Assembly (NCBI GenBank): GCA_934132925.1
Contig: CAKPAL010000025.1
Location: 1-12,489 of the forward strand
DNA: 12,489 bases
Direction of reading: 5' to 3'
Origin: an uncultured Bacilli bacterium
Lineage (GTDB): Bacteria > Bacillota_I > Bacilli_A > RF39 > UBA660
Position numbers and translations under genes: made by a program
Notes under the pieces: generated by a model
Told to the model about the DNA's origin: nothing
What the model saw: only the letters and a program-made list of their open reading frames with translations
Databases searched by the model: none
Shown here: positions 6,796 through 12,272 of the stretch, piece by piece
Layout: the number at the start of each line of letters is the position of its first letter
How positions within the stretch are numbered: the first letter of the stretch is position 1

Positions 6796-6823
6796 TAATT
6801 TATGTTATAGATAAGAAAAAAGT
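6796..6823 (-). promoter_or_regulatory. Possible sigma-K-type promoter of cotE
   Basis: Minus strand: AC (6823-6822), 17 nt, CATAAATTA (6804-6796), an exact match to the B. subtilis sigma-K consensus AC-N17-CATANNNTA. B. subtilis cotE has a sigma-K promoter. Against it: the predicted start leaves only ~15 nt before the TTG, the AC lies within the preceding terminator, and such motifs are common in AT-rich DNA. No good sigma-A promoter is visible here. Confidence 0.35.
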
Positions 6824-6843
6824 ACCAATTTTTTTGATACTTT
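6816..6843 (-). terminator. Intrinsic terminator of the DUF421 gene
   Basis: Minus-strand AAAGTATCAA (6843-6834) pairs with TTGGTACTTT (6828-6819), ten pairs including one G-U, around loop AAAAA. A run of six T ends at 6816. The stem starts one base after the TAG stop (6847-6845). Confidence 0.75.
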
Positions 6844-6844
6844 A

Positions 6845-7483
6845 CTATTTTAATAAATCATCATTTCTAATAATAAAGATATTCTTATCTTTGTAGAAGG
6901 CAAAGAAAACATCTTCTAATACAATATCCTTCTTATCTAAAAAATTATAAACCCACTTCTTATCCTTTTTCAAATGTTTCAAAGTATCTTCTTGAATATC
7001 TCCATCTAATATAATTGGTAATGGTAATGGTGAAGTCTCTTTCTTATAAGGGAATACTGATAATGTACCACTACTCTCTAAAATAGCATATTCTACCTCT
7101 TCAATACTACGATATCCCTTATCCCTTAATTGTACTAATAAATCATCCAAATTATATCTCTGTTTTAACATTTCATTATAATTAATTTTACCATTCTTAA
7201 TAATTAAAGAAGGATTACCCTCTAGAAAAAGTCTAAACTTCGGTTTTTTCAAACTAAAGTAAGCCAAAATACATTGCATCAATACTAATATCACTATTGG
7301 TATTAAAGAATACAAAATACTTTCTTTATAATTTTCAATACTGATAACCGTCAGTTCAGCAATTAACAAAGATACAATTAAATCAGTTATACTAAGTTGA
7401 CCTACTTCTCTCTTTCCCATTATTCTATATATTAAAAATATAAATAAATAAAAGAATATTGTTCTAACTACTACTATTGTCAT
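6845..7483 (-). CDS. DUF421 (YetF/YdfR-type) membrane protein
   Basis: A 212-residue protein with three N-terminal membrane segments (about 3-20, 33-48 and 54-76) and a cytoplasmic C-terminal domain. The family hallmark MGKREVGQLSITDLI (22-36) joins the first two segments; EGNPSLIIKNGKI (88-100), YNLDDLLVQLRDKGY (110-124), SSGTLSVFP (137-145) and PLPIILDGDI (144-153 region) define the DUF421 domain. Homologues are common in Bacilli, several in spore-related contexts, but no biochemical role is established. The chosen ATG has GGTGAT 4 nt upstream and matches the family N-terminus; two in-frame ATGs at 7501 and 7495 would add six residues and cannot be fully excluded (AGGA lies before 7501). 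It is divergent from the gene at 7557 and precedes cotE on the same strand, with a terminator between. Confidence 0.88.
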   Translation of the reverse strand: MTIVVVRTIFFYLFIFLIYRIMGKREVGQLSITDLIVSLLIAELTVISIENYKESILYSLIPIVILVLMQCILAYFSLKKPKFRLFLEGNPSLIIKNGKINYNEMLKQRYNLDDLLVQLRDKGYRSIEEVEYAILESSGTLSVFPYKKETSPLPLPIILDGDIQEDTLKHLKKDKKWVYNFLDKKDIVLEDVFFAFYKDKNIFIIRNDDLLK

Positions 7484-7511
7484 AATTATCACCATTAACA
7501 TTATGTCCTAA

Positions 7512-7529
7512 TGTATATTTTTTTATACA
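7512..7529. repeat. Palindrome between divergent genes
   Basis: TGTATA, six T, TATACA: an 18-bp inverted repeat in the intergenic region between the DUF421 and TIGR04086-type genes. It places a TATACA -10-like hexamer on each strand and could be an operator or overlapping promoters. No good -35 is visible on either strand, so this stays tentative. Confidence 0.3.
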
Positions 7530-7556
7530 ATAACATAATATTTATTGGTGATATTT

Positions 7557-7907
7557 ATGATGATGAATTATTTAAAAAGTTCTATTTGGACAATTAGTAT
7601 CTTGCTCATATCCTCTATTATTGTTACTATCTTTAATTATTTCAATATAATAAGTGGCATACCTCTAAAAATAATCTTTCTACTAATACCTCTAATAAGT
7701 ATATTTATTGGTAGTTATAAGTTAGGAAAACTATCAAATCAAAAAGGTTATATTGAAGGTATTAAGTATGGTAGTATATATCTTATTATTTTTCTAATTG
7801 CAAGTATTATAACCAAATCATTTACCTACTTATCAATAATATATTATATAGTACTAATGGTAATATCCATATTAGGTAGTATTCTAGGTATTAACAAAAA
7901 AAGATAA
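7557..7907 (+). CDS. TIGR04086-type small membrane protein
   Basis: A 116-residue protein with four predicted membrane segments (about 8-27, 34-52, 68-88 and 92-108). The short loop after the second segment, GSYKLGKLSNQKGYIEGIKYG, has the Gly/Lys pattern typical of TIGR04086 proteins, which are found across Bacillota and have no assigned function. The start is ATG 7557, with GGTGAT (7547-7552) spaced as in the divergent DUF421 gene; an in-frame TTG at 7545 lies in that site. It is the only plus-strand gene in the window. Its TAA stop touches the hairpin shared with the convergent gene, but there is no T-run on the plus strand after it, so its own termination is unclear. Confidence 0.75.
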   Translation: MMMNYLKSSIWTISILLISSIIVTIFNYFNIISGIPLKIIFLLIPLISIFIGSYKLGKLSNQKGYIEGIKYGSIYLIIFLIASIITKSFTYLSIIYYIVLMVISILGSILGINKKR

Positions 7908-7928
7908 CCCTAAAAAATATAAGGGTTA
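7895..7928 (-). terminator. Terminator of the PF06541-type gene, inside the convergent gene's 3' end
   Basis: TAACCCT (7928-7922 on the minus strand) pairs with AGGGTTA (7911-7905), seven pairs, around a 10-nt AT loop. On the minus strand TC and seven T follow (ending near 7896). The TAG stop of the minus gene (7912-7910) straddles loop and stem, and the TAA of the plus gene lies in the same stem. On the plus strand the hairpin lacks a T-run. Confidence 0.75.
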
Positions 7929-8434
7929 CGATATATATTACTAACAATAATATCAACAATAAAAATAATCATTACCATATAAGTATATTTATAATACTTC
8001 TTATTAAAATACTTATCAATTACTGGTAATAATAAATAATTAAGAATAAGAGAACCTATAGCAAAAGTAATAACACTTCTAAAACATACCAAACCATCTA
8101 TATTCAAAAATAGACCACTATAATCCCATAACCTTTGATTAAAGAAATTAATACTAATATAACCAATAACATATTCTAATAATCCCGTTATCAATATACT
8201 AAAAACAAACAATAATATTGGTCTCTTTTTAAATACCTTTAAAAAACTTAACAATACTGCCCCTATTCCATATATTGGAAGCCAAGGGCCATATAAAACA
8301 CCCCAATTATTAAATATACCAAGTGTCATATAATAAAAAATAACTTCATATATATATCCAGTAAAAGCACCTAATAAAAAAATAACAAAATAATATAATA
8401 ACTTATCTACAACACTCTTTTTCTTCTTACTCAT
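7910..8434 (-). CDS. PF06541-type membrane protein (putative ABC transporter permease family)
   Basis: A 174-residue membrane protein with about five membrane segments. Family motifs are GAFTGYIYEVIFY (near 22-34), NNWGVLYGPWLPIYGIGA (42-59), TGLLEYVIGY (83-92), QRLWDYSGLFLNIDGLVC (100-117) and RSVITFAIG. These proteins are often labelled putative ABC-transporter type IV, but no ATPase is encoded nearby and the function is unknown. ATG 8434 has AAGGGA 6 nt upstream; an in-frame ATG at 8455 has no such site and lies before the predicted transcription start. Its 3' end overlaps the terminator and abuts the convergent gene, with only two bases between the two stop codons. Confidence 0.85.
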   Translation of the reverse strand: MSKKKKSVVDKLLYYFVIFLLGAFTGYIYEVIFYYMTLGIFNNWGVLYGPWLPIYGIGAVLLSFLKVFKKRPILLFVFSILITGLLEYVIGYISINFFNQRLWDYSGLFLNIDGLVCFRSVITFAIGSLILNYLLLPVIDKYFNKKYYKYTYMVMIIFIVDIIVSNIYRNPYIF

Positions 8435-8458
8435 AATACTTCCCTTACCTACCATAAA

Positions 8459-8487
8459 AGTATAACATATTATAATTATTTATACAA
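8459..8487 (-). promoter_or_regulatory. Sigma-A promoter of the PF06541-type gene
   Basis: Minus-strand TTGTAT (8487-8482), 17 nt, TATACT (8464-8459) with extended -10 (ATGTTATACT). Start near 8452, leader ~18 nt. Confidence 0.75.
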
Positions 8488-8490
8488 TAG

Positions 8491-8524
8491 AAAACAAAGA
8501 CTATTTAACCAAAGTCTTTGTTTT
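8491..8524 (-). terminator. Strong terminator hairpin of the lipoprotein gene, containing its stop codon
   Basis: A perfect 12-bp stem, AAAACAAAGACT (8524-8513 on the minus strand) with AGTCTTTGTTTT (8502-8491), loop of 10 nt. The TAG stop (8503-8501) spans loop and stem. The T-run is the last four bases of the stem plus CT, so it is short. Confidence 0.75.
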
Positions 8525-9415
8525 ATTATTACTATAAAAATATATCTTATCTAACATATCAGGGTAATCAGATAATTCATTTTCTAATTCATTAAATTCT
8601 TCTTTACTTAAATCATATAAAGGTACCATAAACAAATTATCATTAGATATCTTACCCTTAATACCAAGATAACTTCTATAAAGAAGAAGGGAATAATAAC
8701 CATCACCATTATAAGTCATAACTACATTAGTAGTATTAAAAGAATTACCTGAAGTAACATCATTAAACTCATACTGAATAGTATTACTATATTCTGGTAT
8801 TACAGCCTCACTTTGTGTACCTTTTAATAAAATATATTTAGGAAGTTTATTTCTATATTCCAAATGATCTCTTTTACTTTTTTTATTATCATAACTATCT
8901 TTAATCTTCAATACAAAATACTCATCATTAATATATTCTTTCTTACCAGTATTTAAAATATTATAAACATCGTTCTCTTTATAATCTTTCTTCTTAATAT
9001 TCTTAATACCAAGAATCTCTTTTCTATAACCACTACCAGGATTAATAACCCAAGAATTATTACCACTAATAACATAACCATCTGGGGTTTTAACTTCAGT
9101 TAAAATATATATCTTATCTTCTAAGCCAATTAATCTATGAGCCTTTTTATCACTAACCCAACTATCAATTAAATTATCATATTCATCCTTAAGAATAAAC
9201 TCTGCACCCTCAATTATATTATCATTATAATCCTCAACGAAGACATCACAAAACCACTCATCAGGACCATTCTTAATTTCTTCATAAATAGAGGCTTTCT
9301 CACTAGTAGAGTATTGCCCTCTCTTCCTTCCACAACTAGTTAAACCAAATGAAGTAATCATTATACTAGTAGCCAAAAGTAACGACACTATTCTTCTTTT
9401 ACCATTATCATTCAT
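8501..9415 (-). CDS. Lipoprotein with a SpaA/Cna-B-like domain
   Basis: A 304-residue exported lipoprotein: basic N-terminus (GKRR), hydrophobic stretch and lipobox LTSC with Cys28 as the lipidated residue. Residues 55-128 resemble a SpaA-like (prealbumin or Cna-B) immunoglobulin-type domain: DVFVEDYNDNIIEGAEFILKD, then LIGLEDKIYILTEVKTPDGYVISGNN, the usual strand order ending in a T-E-x-x-x-P-x-G-Y motif. The last ~170 residues are unrecognised and polar. No sortase motif is seen. It is probably an outer-face surface component, in line with its neighbours. It has its own promoter directly after the preceding stop codon. AAAGGAG lies 12 nt from the ATG, a long spacing that predicts modest translation. 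Confidence 0.8.
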   Translation of the reverse strand: MNDNGKRRIVSLLLATSIMITSFGLTSCGRKRGQYSTSEKASIYEEIKNGPDEWFCDVFVEDYNDNIIEGAEFILKDEYDNLIDSWVSDKKAHRLIGLEDKIYILTEVKTPDGYVISGNNSWVINPGSGYRKEILGIKNIKKKDYKENDVYNILNTGKKEYINDEYFVLKIKDSYDNKKSKRDHLEYRNKLPKYILLKGTQSEAVIPEYSNTIQYEFNDVTSGNSFNTTNVVMTYNGDGYYSLLLYRSYLGIKGKISNDNLFMVPLYDLSKEEFNELENELSDYPDMLDKIYFYSNNKTKTLVK

Positions 9416-9441
9416 TACAATACAATTCTCCTTTGACCACT

Positions 9442-9469
9442 ATTATATCAATAATTATAATAAAGTCAA
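9442..9469 (-). promoter_or_regulatory. Sigma-A promoter of the lipoprotein gene
   Basis: Minus-strand TTGACT (9469-9464), 16 nt, TATAAT (9447-9442) with extended -10 (TTGATATAAT). The -35 begins at the base after the TAG stop of the upstream gene, and no terminator separates the two genes, so read-through transcription may add to it. Confidence 0.78.
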
Positions 9470-10261
9470 CTATTCAGTAAGTAATTTAGATAAAGAAACA
9501 ATATTATAACCTCTACTAGTAATATATTTAATAATAATATCAATATTATCAATATCATTAAGTAATATAATACTACCATTACTAAGCTTATTCTTAATAT
9601 CACTATAATTACCTATTATTGTAGGAATAACTGCCATCATATTATTACTATTACATATATTTAAATAACTATTATTCTTTTCTTTAAATAAACAATATTT
9701 AGAACTATTATTACTTATTCTATTAATTAAAGCATTATCATTTTCTAATATACTATCACTATATATACCATTATTACCATAAGTATATAATTCATTATTC
9801 TTTAATTTTTTAATATTATTAATATTAATATCCTTATGATTTAAATATAACGATAAATTACTAATATTCTTAATCTTATCATAATCCCTATCATTATATA
9901 TAATAACTAAAGCAACCTCATTCTTATTACATCCTCTAATAATATACTTATCCATATTATTAACTAAACTATTACTAGGCATAATATCTCTATATACCAA
10001 AGCTTCTTCCCTAAAAATACCCCCTAATTTCATTTCTTCATAACTCTTATCAACATCAACTATTACCCCTTTAATACCAGGTATAATAGTATCATTATCA
10101 ATAATAGCATTAACCGGTAACACCTCATAACTATCCTTAATATCATTTAATTTAATCATTAAAGGATCTCTATTATTAAGTATATTCATTACTTTATCAG
10201 TATAATAAAAACTAAAACATACTAACCCAATTATTAAAAATATTCTAATTATATTTTTCAA
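9470..10261 (-). CDS. Degenerate polysaccharide-deacetylase-like membrane protein
   Basis: A 263-residue protein with one N-terminal membrane segment (about 5-22) and an extracellular part. The C-terminal end, GSIILLNDIDNIDIIIKYITSRGYNIVSLSKLL, matches the last strands and helix of NodB-type polysaccharide deacetylases, where a His normally follows ILL; here it is Asn. GNNGIYSD near residue 162 is where a catalytic GNH-type motif would be expected, again with Asn for His. No Asp-His-His metal triad is visible, so it is probably inactive as a deacetylase. About 40 residues are Asn. The start is TTG 10261 with AGGTGG 5 nt upstream; a GTG at 10270 lies in that site. A poor TTGTAT-N19-TATATT promoter may precede it. 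The family link is moderate. Confidence 0.6.
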   Translation of the reverse strand: MKNIIRIFLIIGLVCFSFYYTDKVMNILNNRDPLMIKLNDIKDSYEVLPVNAIIDNDTIIPGIKGVIVDVDKSYEEMKLGGIFREEALVYRDIMPSNSLVNNMDKYIIRGCNKNEVALVIIYNDRDYDKIKNISNLSLYLNHKDININNIKKLKNNELYTYGNNGIYSDSILENDNALINRISNNSSKYCLFKEKNNSYLNICNSNNMMAVIPTIIGNYSDIKNKLSNGSIILLNDIDNIDIIIKYITSRGYNIVSLSKLLTE

Positions 10262-10316
10262 GATAACCACCTAATTAAATATATGTCTTATTTATTATTT
10301 TTATACAATCATATAG

Positions 10317-10344
10317 TAAAAAGAAGATACTCTCGTACCTTCTT
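10317..10344 (-). terminator. Terminator of the exported lectin-like gene, GAGA tetraloop
   Basis: Minus-strand AAGAAGGTAC (10344-10335), loop GAGA (a GNRA tetraloop), GTATCTTCTT (10330-10321), ten pairs with one G-U, then TTT. The last two bases of the TAA stop (10345-10343) form the first pairs of the stem. Confidence 0.85.
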
Positions 10345-11956
10345 AAACAGATAATTGATAAGGATCACTACTCGTACCAGTTCCTAATTTTATATCTAAT
10401 TCAGAGTTAAGAGAAAGGACTGGTACGACTCCATGTGCATCACAGGCACTACTGACAGCGTGGTCGATATAGCCGTCTGAATCCACAAACCACACAATAT
10501 ACGCAGATTCAGGATTTGAAGTCAATAATTGGCCCCAACTATCTGCTCCTAATATATTCTTCATCCAATTATTTGCTGTGCATGTTTCGTCATTATAAGA
10601 GTTTAATTTTTTTTGACACAAACTTAAATCTGTGGCATAGCCATAATCACTTGGATAAGGAATAGCAACTTTGCCTGTCCATGTAGTCGATCTAGTGCTA
10701 TCATATACAGTTCCACTTACTCTTTCTTTATCATACATTGCTCCTACATATATACTATTACTATTATGTCCTCTTGTATAATATGTTGTCTCTGCGATCA
10801 TATTTCTTGTCGTATCATTTTTTAATCCTGTGCTTGTAAAGTTACATGATGTTGTGGCATTATCATAATTATTATAACATGTTCCACTCTTGGCATTCCA
10901 GTATAGACTTCCTCCAACACTTTCACTATCATAACCACTATTTAATAATTTCATTAAATCAGCATCTGACCATTCATTTACTCCATATCTAGAGTTTGTA
11001 CTACTATCTGAAGTATCCCAGGAATATCCACCTATATTTTCATTTCTCATTATTTTTACCTTGCCATCAAATACTCCTATTATTCTCCATGTTTCACATG
11101 TACTTGAGGATTGATTGTTATAATCAGAACAATTGAAGTATATATAGTTATTTGGTGAGGCTCCATAATATCTTATATTTCCAGCATCTATTCCTGTAGA
11201 CATACTACCTTTTCTATCATTCATTAGTCCAACTGATGAAGCTAAATTATATGTTACACCATCCAACGTTGTTGTCGTTTTTGTAGCATTAGTATATAAT
11301 TCAGTAAGCAATTCTACTGTATTTACTGGTCCTTGTCCTTGATGGGCATCTGCACTAATATTACCCGCAAAGGTTGAGCCCACTACATCGTTACCTATCT
11401 TTGAACCATCGATATAAAATACTATTAAATATTTATTTTGTACTGTATTAGATAGTTTCTTATTTAATATATTTACTGTGCCTGTACTTGTTATAGTACC
11501 CGTTTTTATTATATCAAAAGATTGGCCTTTTAGACCTGCTACTGTTAGAGTAGTACTACTACTGGTATTATTTAATATGGCATACTTAAGTGAGCCTTTA
11601 CTTTCTCCTGTCGTAAAAGCACTAGATAAACTTGTTACATTTAAGTATAATGAACCATAACCTTCTATACTACAAGTACTTTTTATACCTATATTAGCAT
11701 AAGTTAAGGCTATACCATCAGTAATAGTAAATTTATTATTACTTATTAAAGTACTCTCATCCATTATCTCTACATTAGCATTATTTATAGCACCACCTGG
11801 TGTATAATCTATTTCAAAGCATCCACTTGTTAGTCCTATATTTATTTTATCACTAGACCAAGTAAGTGCGGCATAGGTAATACCTGATCCTATTAGAATA
11901 AATACCGCTACCCCTAATATTATTAATGTTCTTTGTTTTTTAGTATAATCTTTCAT
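10343..11956 (-). CDS. Large exported surface protein with a Cys-rich lectin-like C-terminal domain
   Basis: A 537-residue protein. Residues 10-30 form a signal or anchor segment ending SGITYAALTW, like TasA/camelysin-type proteins of Bacilli, followed by a beta-rich, Thr/Ser-rich region to about 200. Residues 265-537 form a second domain with Cys at 276, 287, 360, 371, 447, 459 and 505 and motifs common in surface proteins of gut Bacillota: TWRIIGVFDGKVKIMRNE, NEWSDADLMKLLNSGY, FTSTGLKN, WTGKVAIPYPSDYGYATD, and a PVLSLNSELDIKLGTG end with SSDPYQL. This resembles a C-type-lectin or formylglycine-enzyme-like fold; the ligand is unknown. The C-terminal half is clearly richer in G+C (35-48% in sampled 60-base lines) than neighbours (10-25%), suggesting transfer or a young domain. 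GGAAGGAG precedes the ATG. There is no room for a promoter between this site and the terminator upstream, so expression needs readthrough of the leader. Confidence 0.82.
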   Translation of the reverse strand: MKDYTKKQRTLIILGVAVFILIGSGITYAALTWSSDKINIGLTSGCFEIDYTPGGAINNANVEIMDESTLISNNKFTITDGIALTYANIGIKSTCSIEGYGSLYLNVTSLSSAFTTGESKGSLKYAILNNTSSSTTLTVAGLKGQSFDIIKTGTITSTGTVNILNKKLSNTVQNKYLIVFYIDGSKIGNDVVGSTFAGNISADAHQGQGPVNTVELLTELYTNATKTTTTLDGVTYNLASSVGLMNDRKGSMSTGIDAGNIRYYGASPNNYIYFNCSDYNNQSSSTCETWRIIGVFDGKVKIMRNENIGGYSWDTSDSSTNSRYGVNEWSDADLMKLLNSGYDSESVGGSLYWNAKSGTCYNNYDNATTSCNFTSTGLKNDTTRNMIAETTYYTRGHNSNSIYVGAMYDKERVSGTVYDSTRSTTWTGKVAIPYPSDYGYATDLSLCQKKLNSYNDETCTANNWMKNILGADSWGQLLTSNPESAYIVWFVDSDGYIDHAVSSACDAHGVVPVLSLNSELDIKLGTGTSSDPYQLSV

Positions 11957-11979
11957 ATTATTTAAACTCCTTCCATTAC

Positions 11980-12031
11980 AAAAAGACTATGAAAAATCAC
12001 TAATATTTCTATTAGTTATTTCATAGTCTTT
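11980..12031 (-). terminator. Long terminator or attenuator directly before the surface-protein gene
   Basis: Minus-strand AAAGACTATGAAA (12031-12019) pairs perfectly with TTTCATAGTCTTT (11994-11982), 13 pairs; inside, ACTAATA and TATTAGT form seven more pairs capped by a GAAA tetraloop. Five T end at 11980. Only six bases separate the T-run from GGAAGGAG of the next gene. The TAG of the 61-codon ORF (11989-11987) lies in the 3' arm. Confidence 0.85.
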
Positions 12032-12172
12032 ATTTATTTTATTATTATATCTTTTATTTATAGTAAGATAAACAAACCACCCCTTTTTATAATTTTGGGT
12101 GTGAGTGTTATCATATTTTTGGGACAGTATTATGCAGGGGTTTCTATATTCTTTTACATTCATATTTTTCAT
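11987..12172 (-). CDS. Possible 61-aa small protein or leader peptide
   Basis: The ATG at 12172 has AAAGGAAGG 7 nt upstream and follows a promoter by about 30 nt. The product is a basic, Asn/Lys/Tyr-rich peptide (MKNMNVKEYRNPCIILSQ at the start) with no recognisable domain or membrane segment. In favour: promoter, ribosome-binding site, and a TAG stop inside the terminator stem, as for other genes here. Against: no family resemblance, the start codon is within a stable hairpin, and the sequence is explained as structured RNA. A longer frame reaching 12262 would start in the preceding terminator loop and upstream of the promoter, so it is not used. Confidence 0.35.
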   Translation of the reverse strand: MKNMNVKEYRNPCIILSQKYDNTHTQNYKKGWFVYLTINKRYNNKINKDYEITNRNISDFS

Positions 12173-12208
12173 AACTGTCCTTCCTTTCATATCTACCTTA
12201 CATATTAA

Positions 12209-12237
12209 ATGATAACATAAACTAAATACAAATACAA
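12209..12237 (-). promoter_or_regulatory. Promoter of the leader and surface-protein gene
   Basis: Minus-strand TTGTAT (12237-12232), 17 nt, TATCAT (12214-12209) with extended -10 (ATGTTATCAT). It lies directly after the terminator of the upstream gene. The layout closely matches the promoter at 8459-8487. Confidence 0.6.
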
Positions 12238-12247
12238 TACCCAAAAG

Positions 12248-12272
12248 AAAAAAATCTAGCATTAACTAGATT
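12248..12272 (-). terminator. Terminator of the FMN-binding-type gene
   Basis: Minus-strand AATCTAG (12272-12266), loop TTAATG, CTAGATT (12259-12253), then five more T, giving a T-run of seven to 12248. The AA of the TAA stop (12273-12271) begins the stem. Confidence 0.82.

Larger units (their letters stand above)
11957..12202 (-). promoter_or_regulatory. Long structured leader of the surface-protein gene, candidate cis-regulatory RNA
   Basis: From a predicted start near 12202 to the ATG at 11956. Hairpin 1: GGACAGT-TATG (12180-12170) pairs with CATA-AT-ACTGTCC (12134-12122), eleven pairs with a 2-nt bulge, covering the ATG and part of the ribosome-binding site of a 61-codon ORF. Its loop contains AAACCCC (12143-12137), which can pair with GGGGT (12083-12079) as a pseudoknot; the same strand can instead form CACCC/GGGTG (12101-12097 with 12082-12078). 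Hairpin 3: TATCTT/AAGATA (12070-12065 with 12053-12048). Then a long terminator, followed at once by the surface-protein ribosome-binding site. I recognise no known riboswitch consensus. It could also be a short gene whose terminator is leaky. Confidence 0.5.

Noticed and set aside
6796..6804. CATAAATT as a sigma-E -10 element for cotE
   Set aside because: It matches CATACAAT at only six of eight positions and no sigma-E -35 lies at the right distance; the sigma-K reading fits better.
11478..11660. Plus-strand open frame of 60 codons
   Set aside because: It is antisense to the surface-protein gene, with no start signals and no family resemblance.
11957..12202. Known riboswitch such as c-di-GMP-I or a T-box in the surface-protein leader
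   Set aside because: I see neither the c-di-GMP-I core (CACGCACAGGGCAAACC-like) nor a T-box UGGN motif in a suitable antiterminator; a covariance search would settle it.
12173..12262. N-terminal hydrophobic extension of the 61-codon ORF (91 codons in all)
   Set aside because: The ATG at 12262 lies in the loop of the preceding gene's terminator, has no ribosome-binding site, and is upstream of the predicted transcription start.
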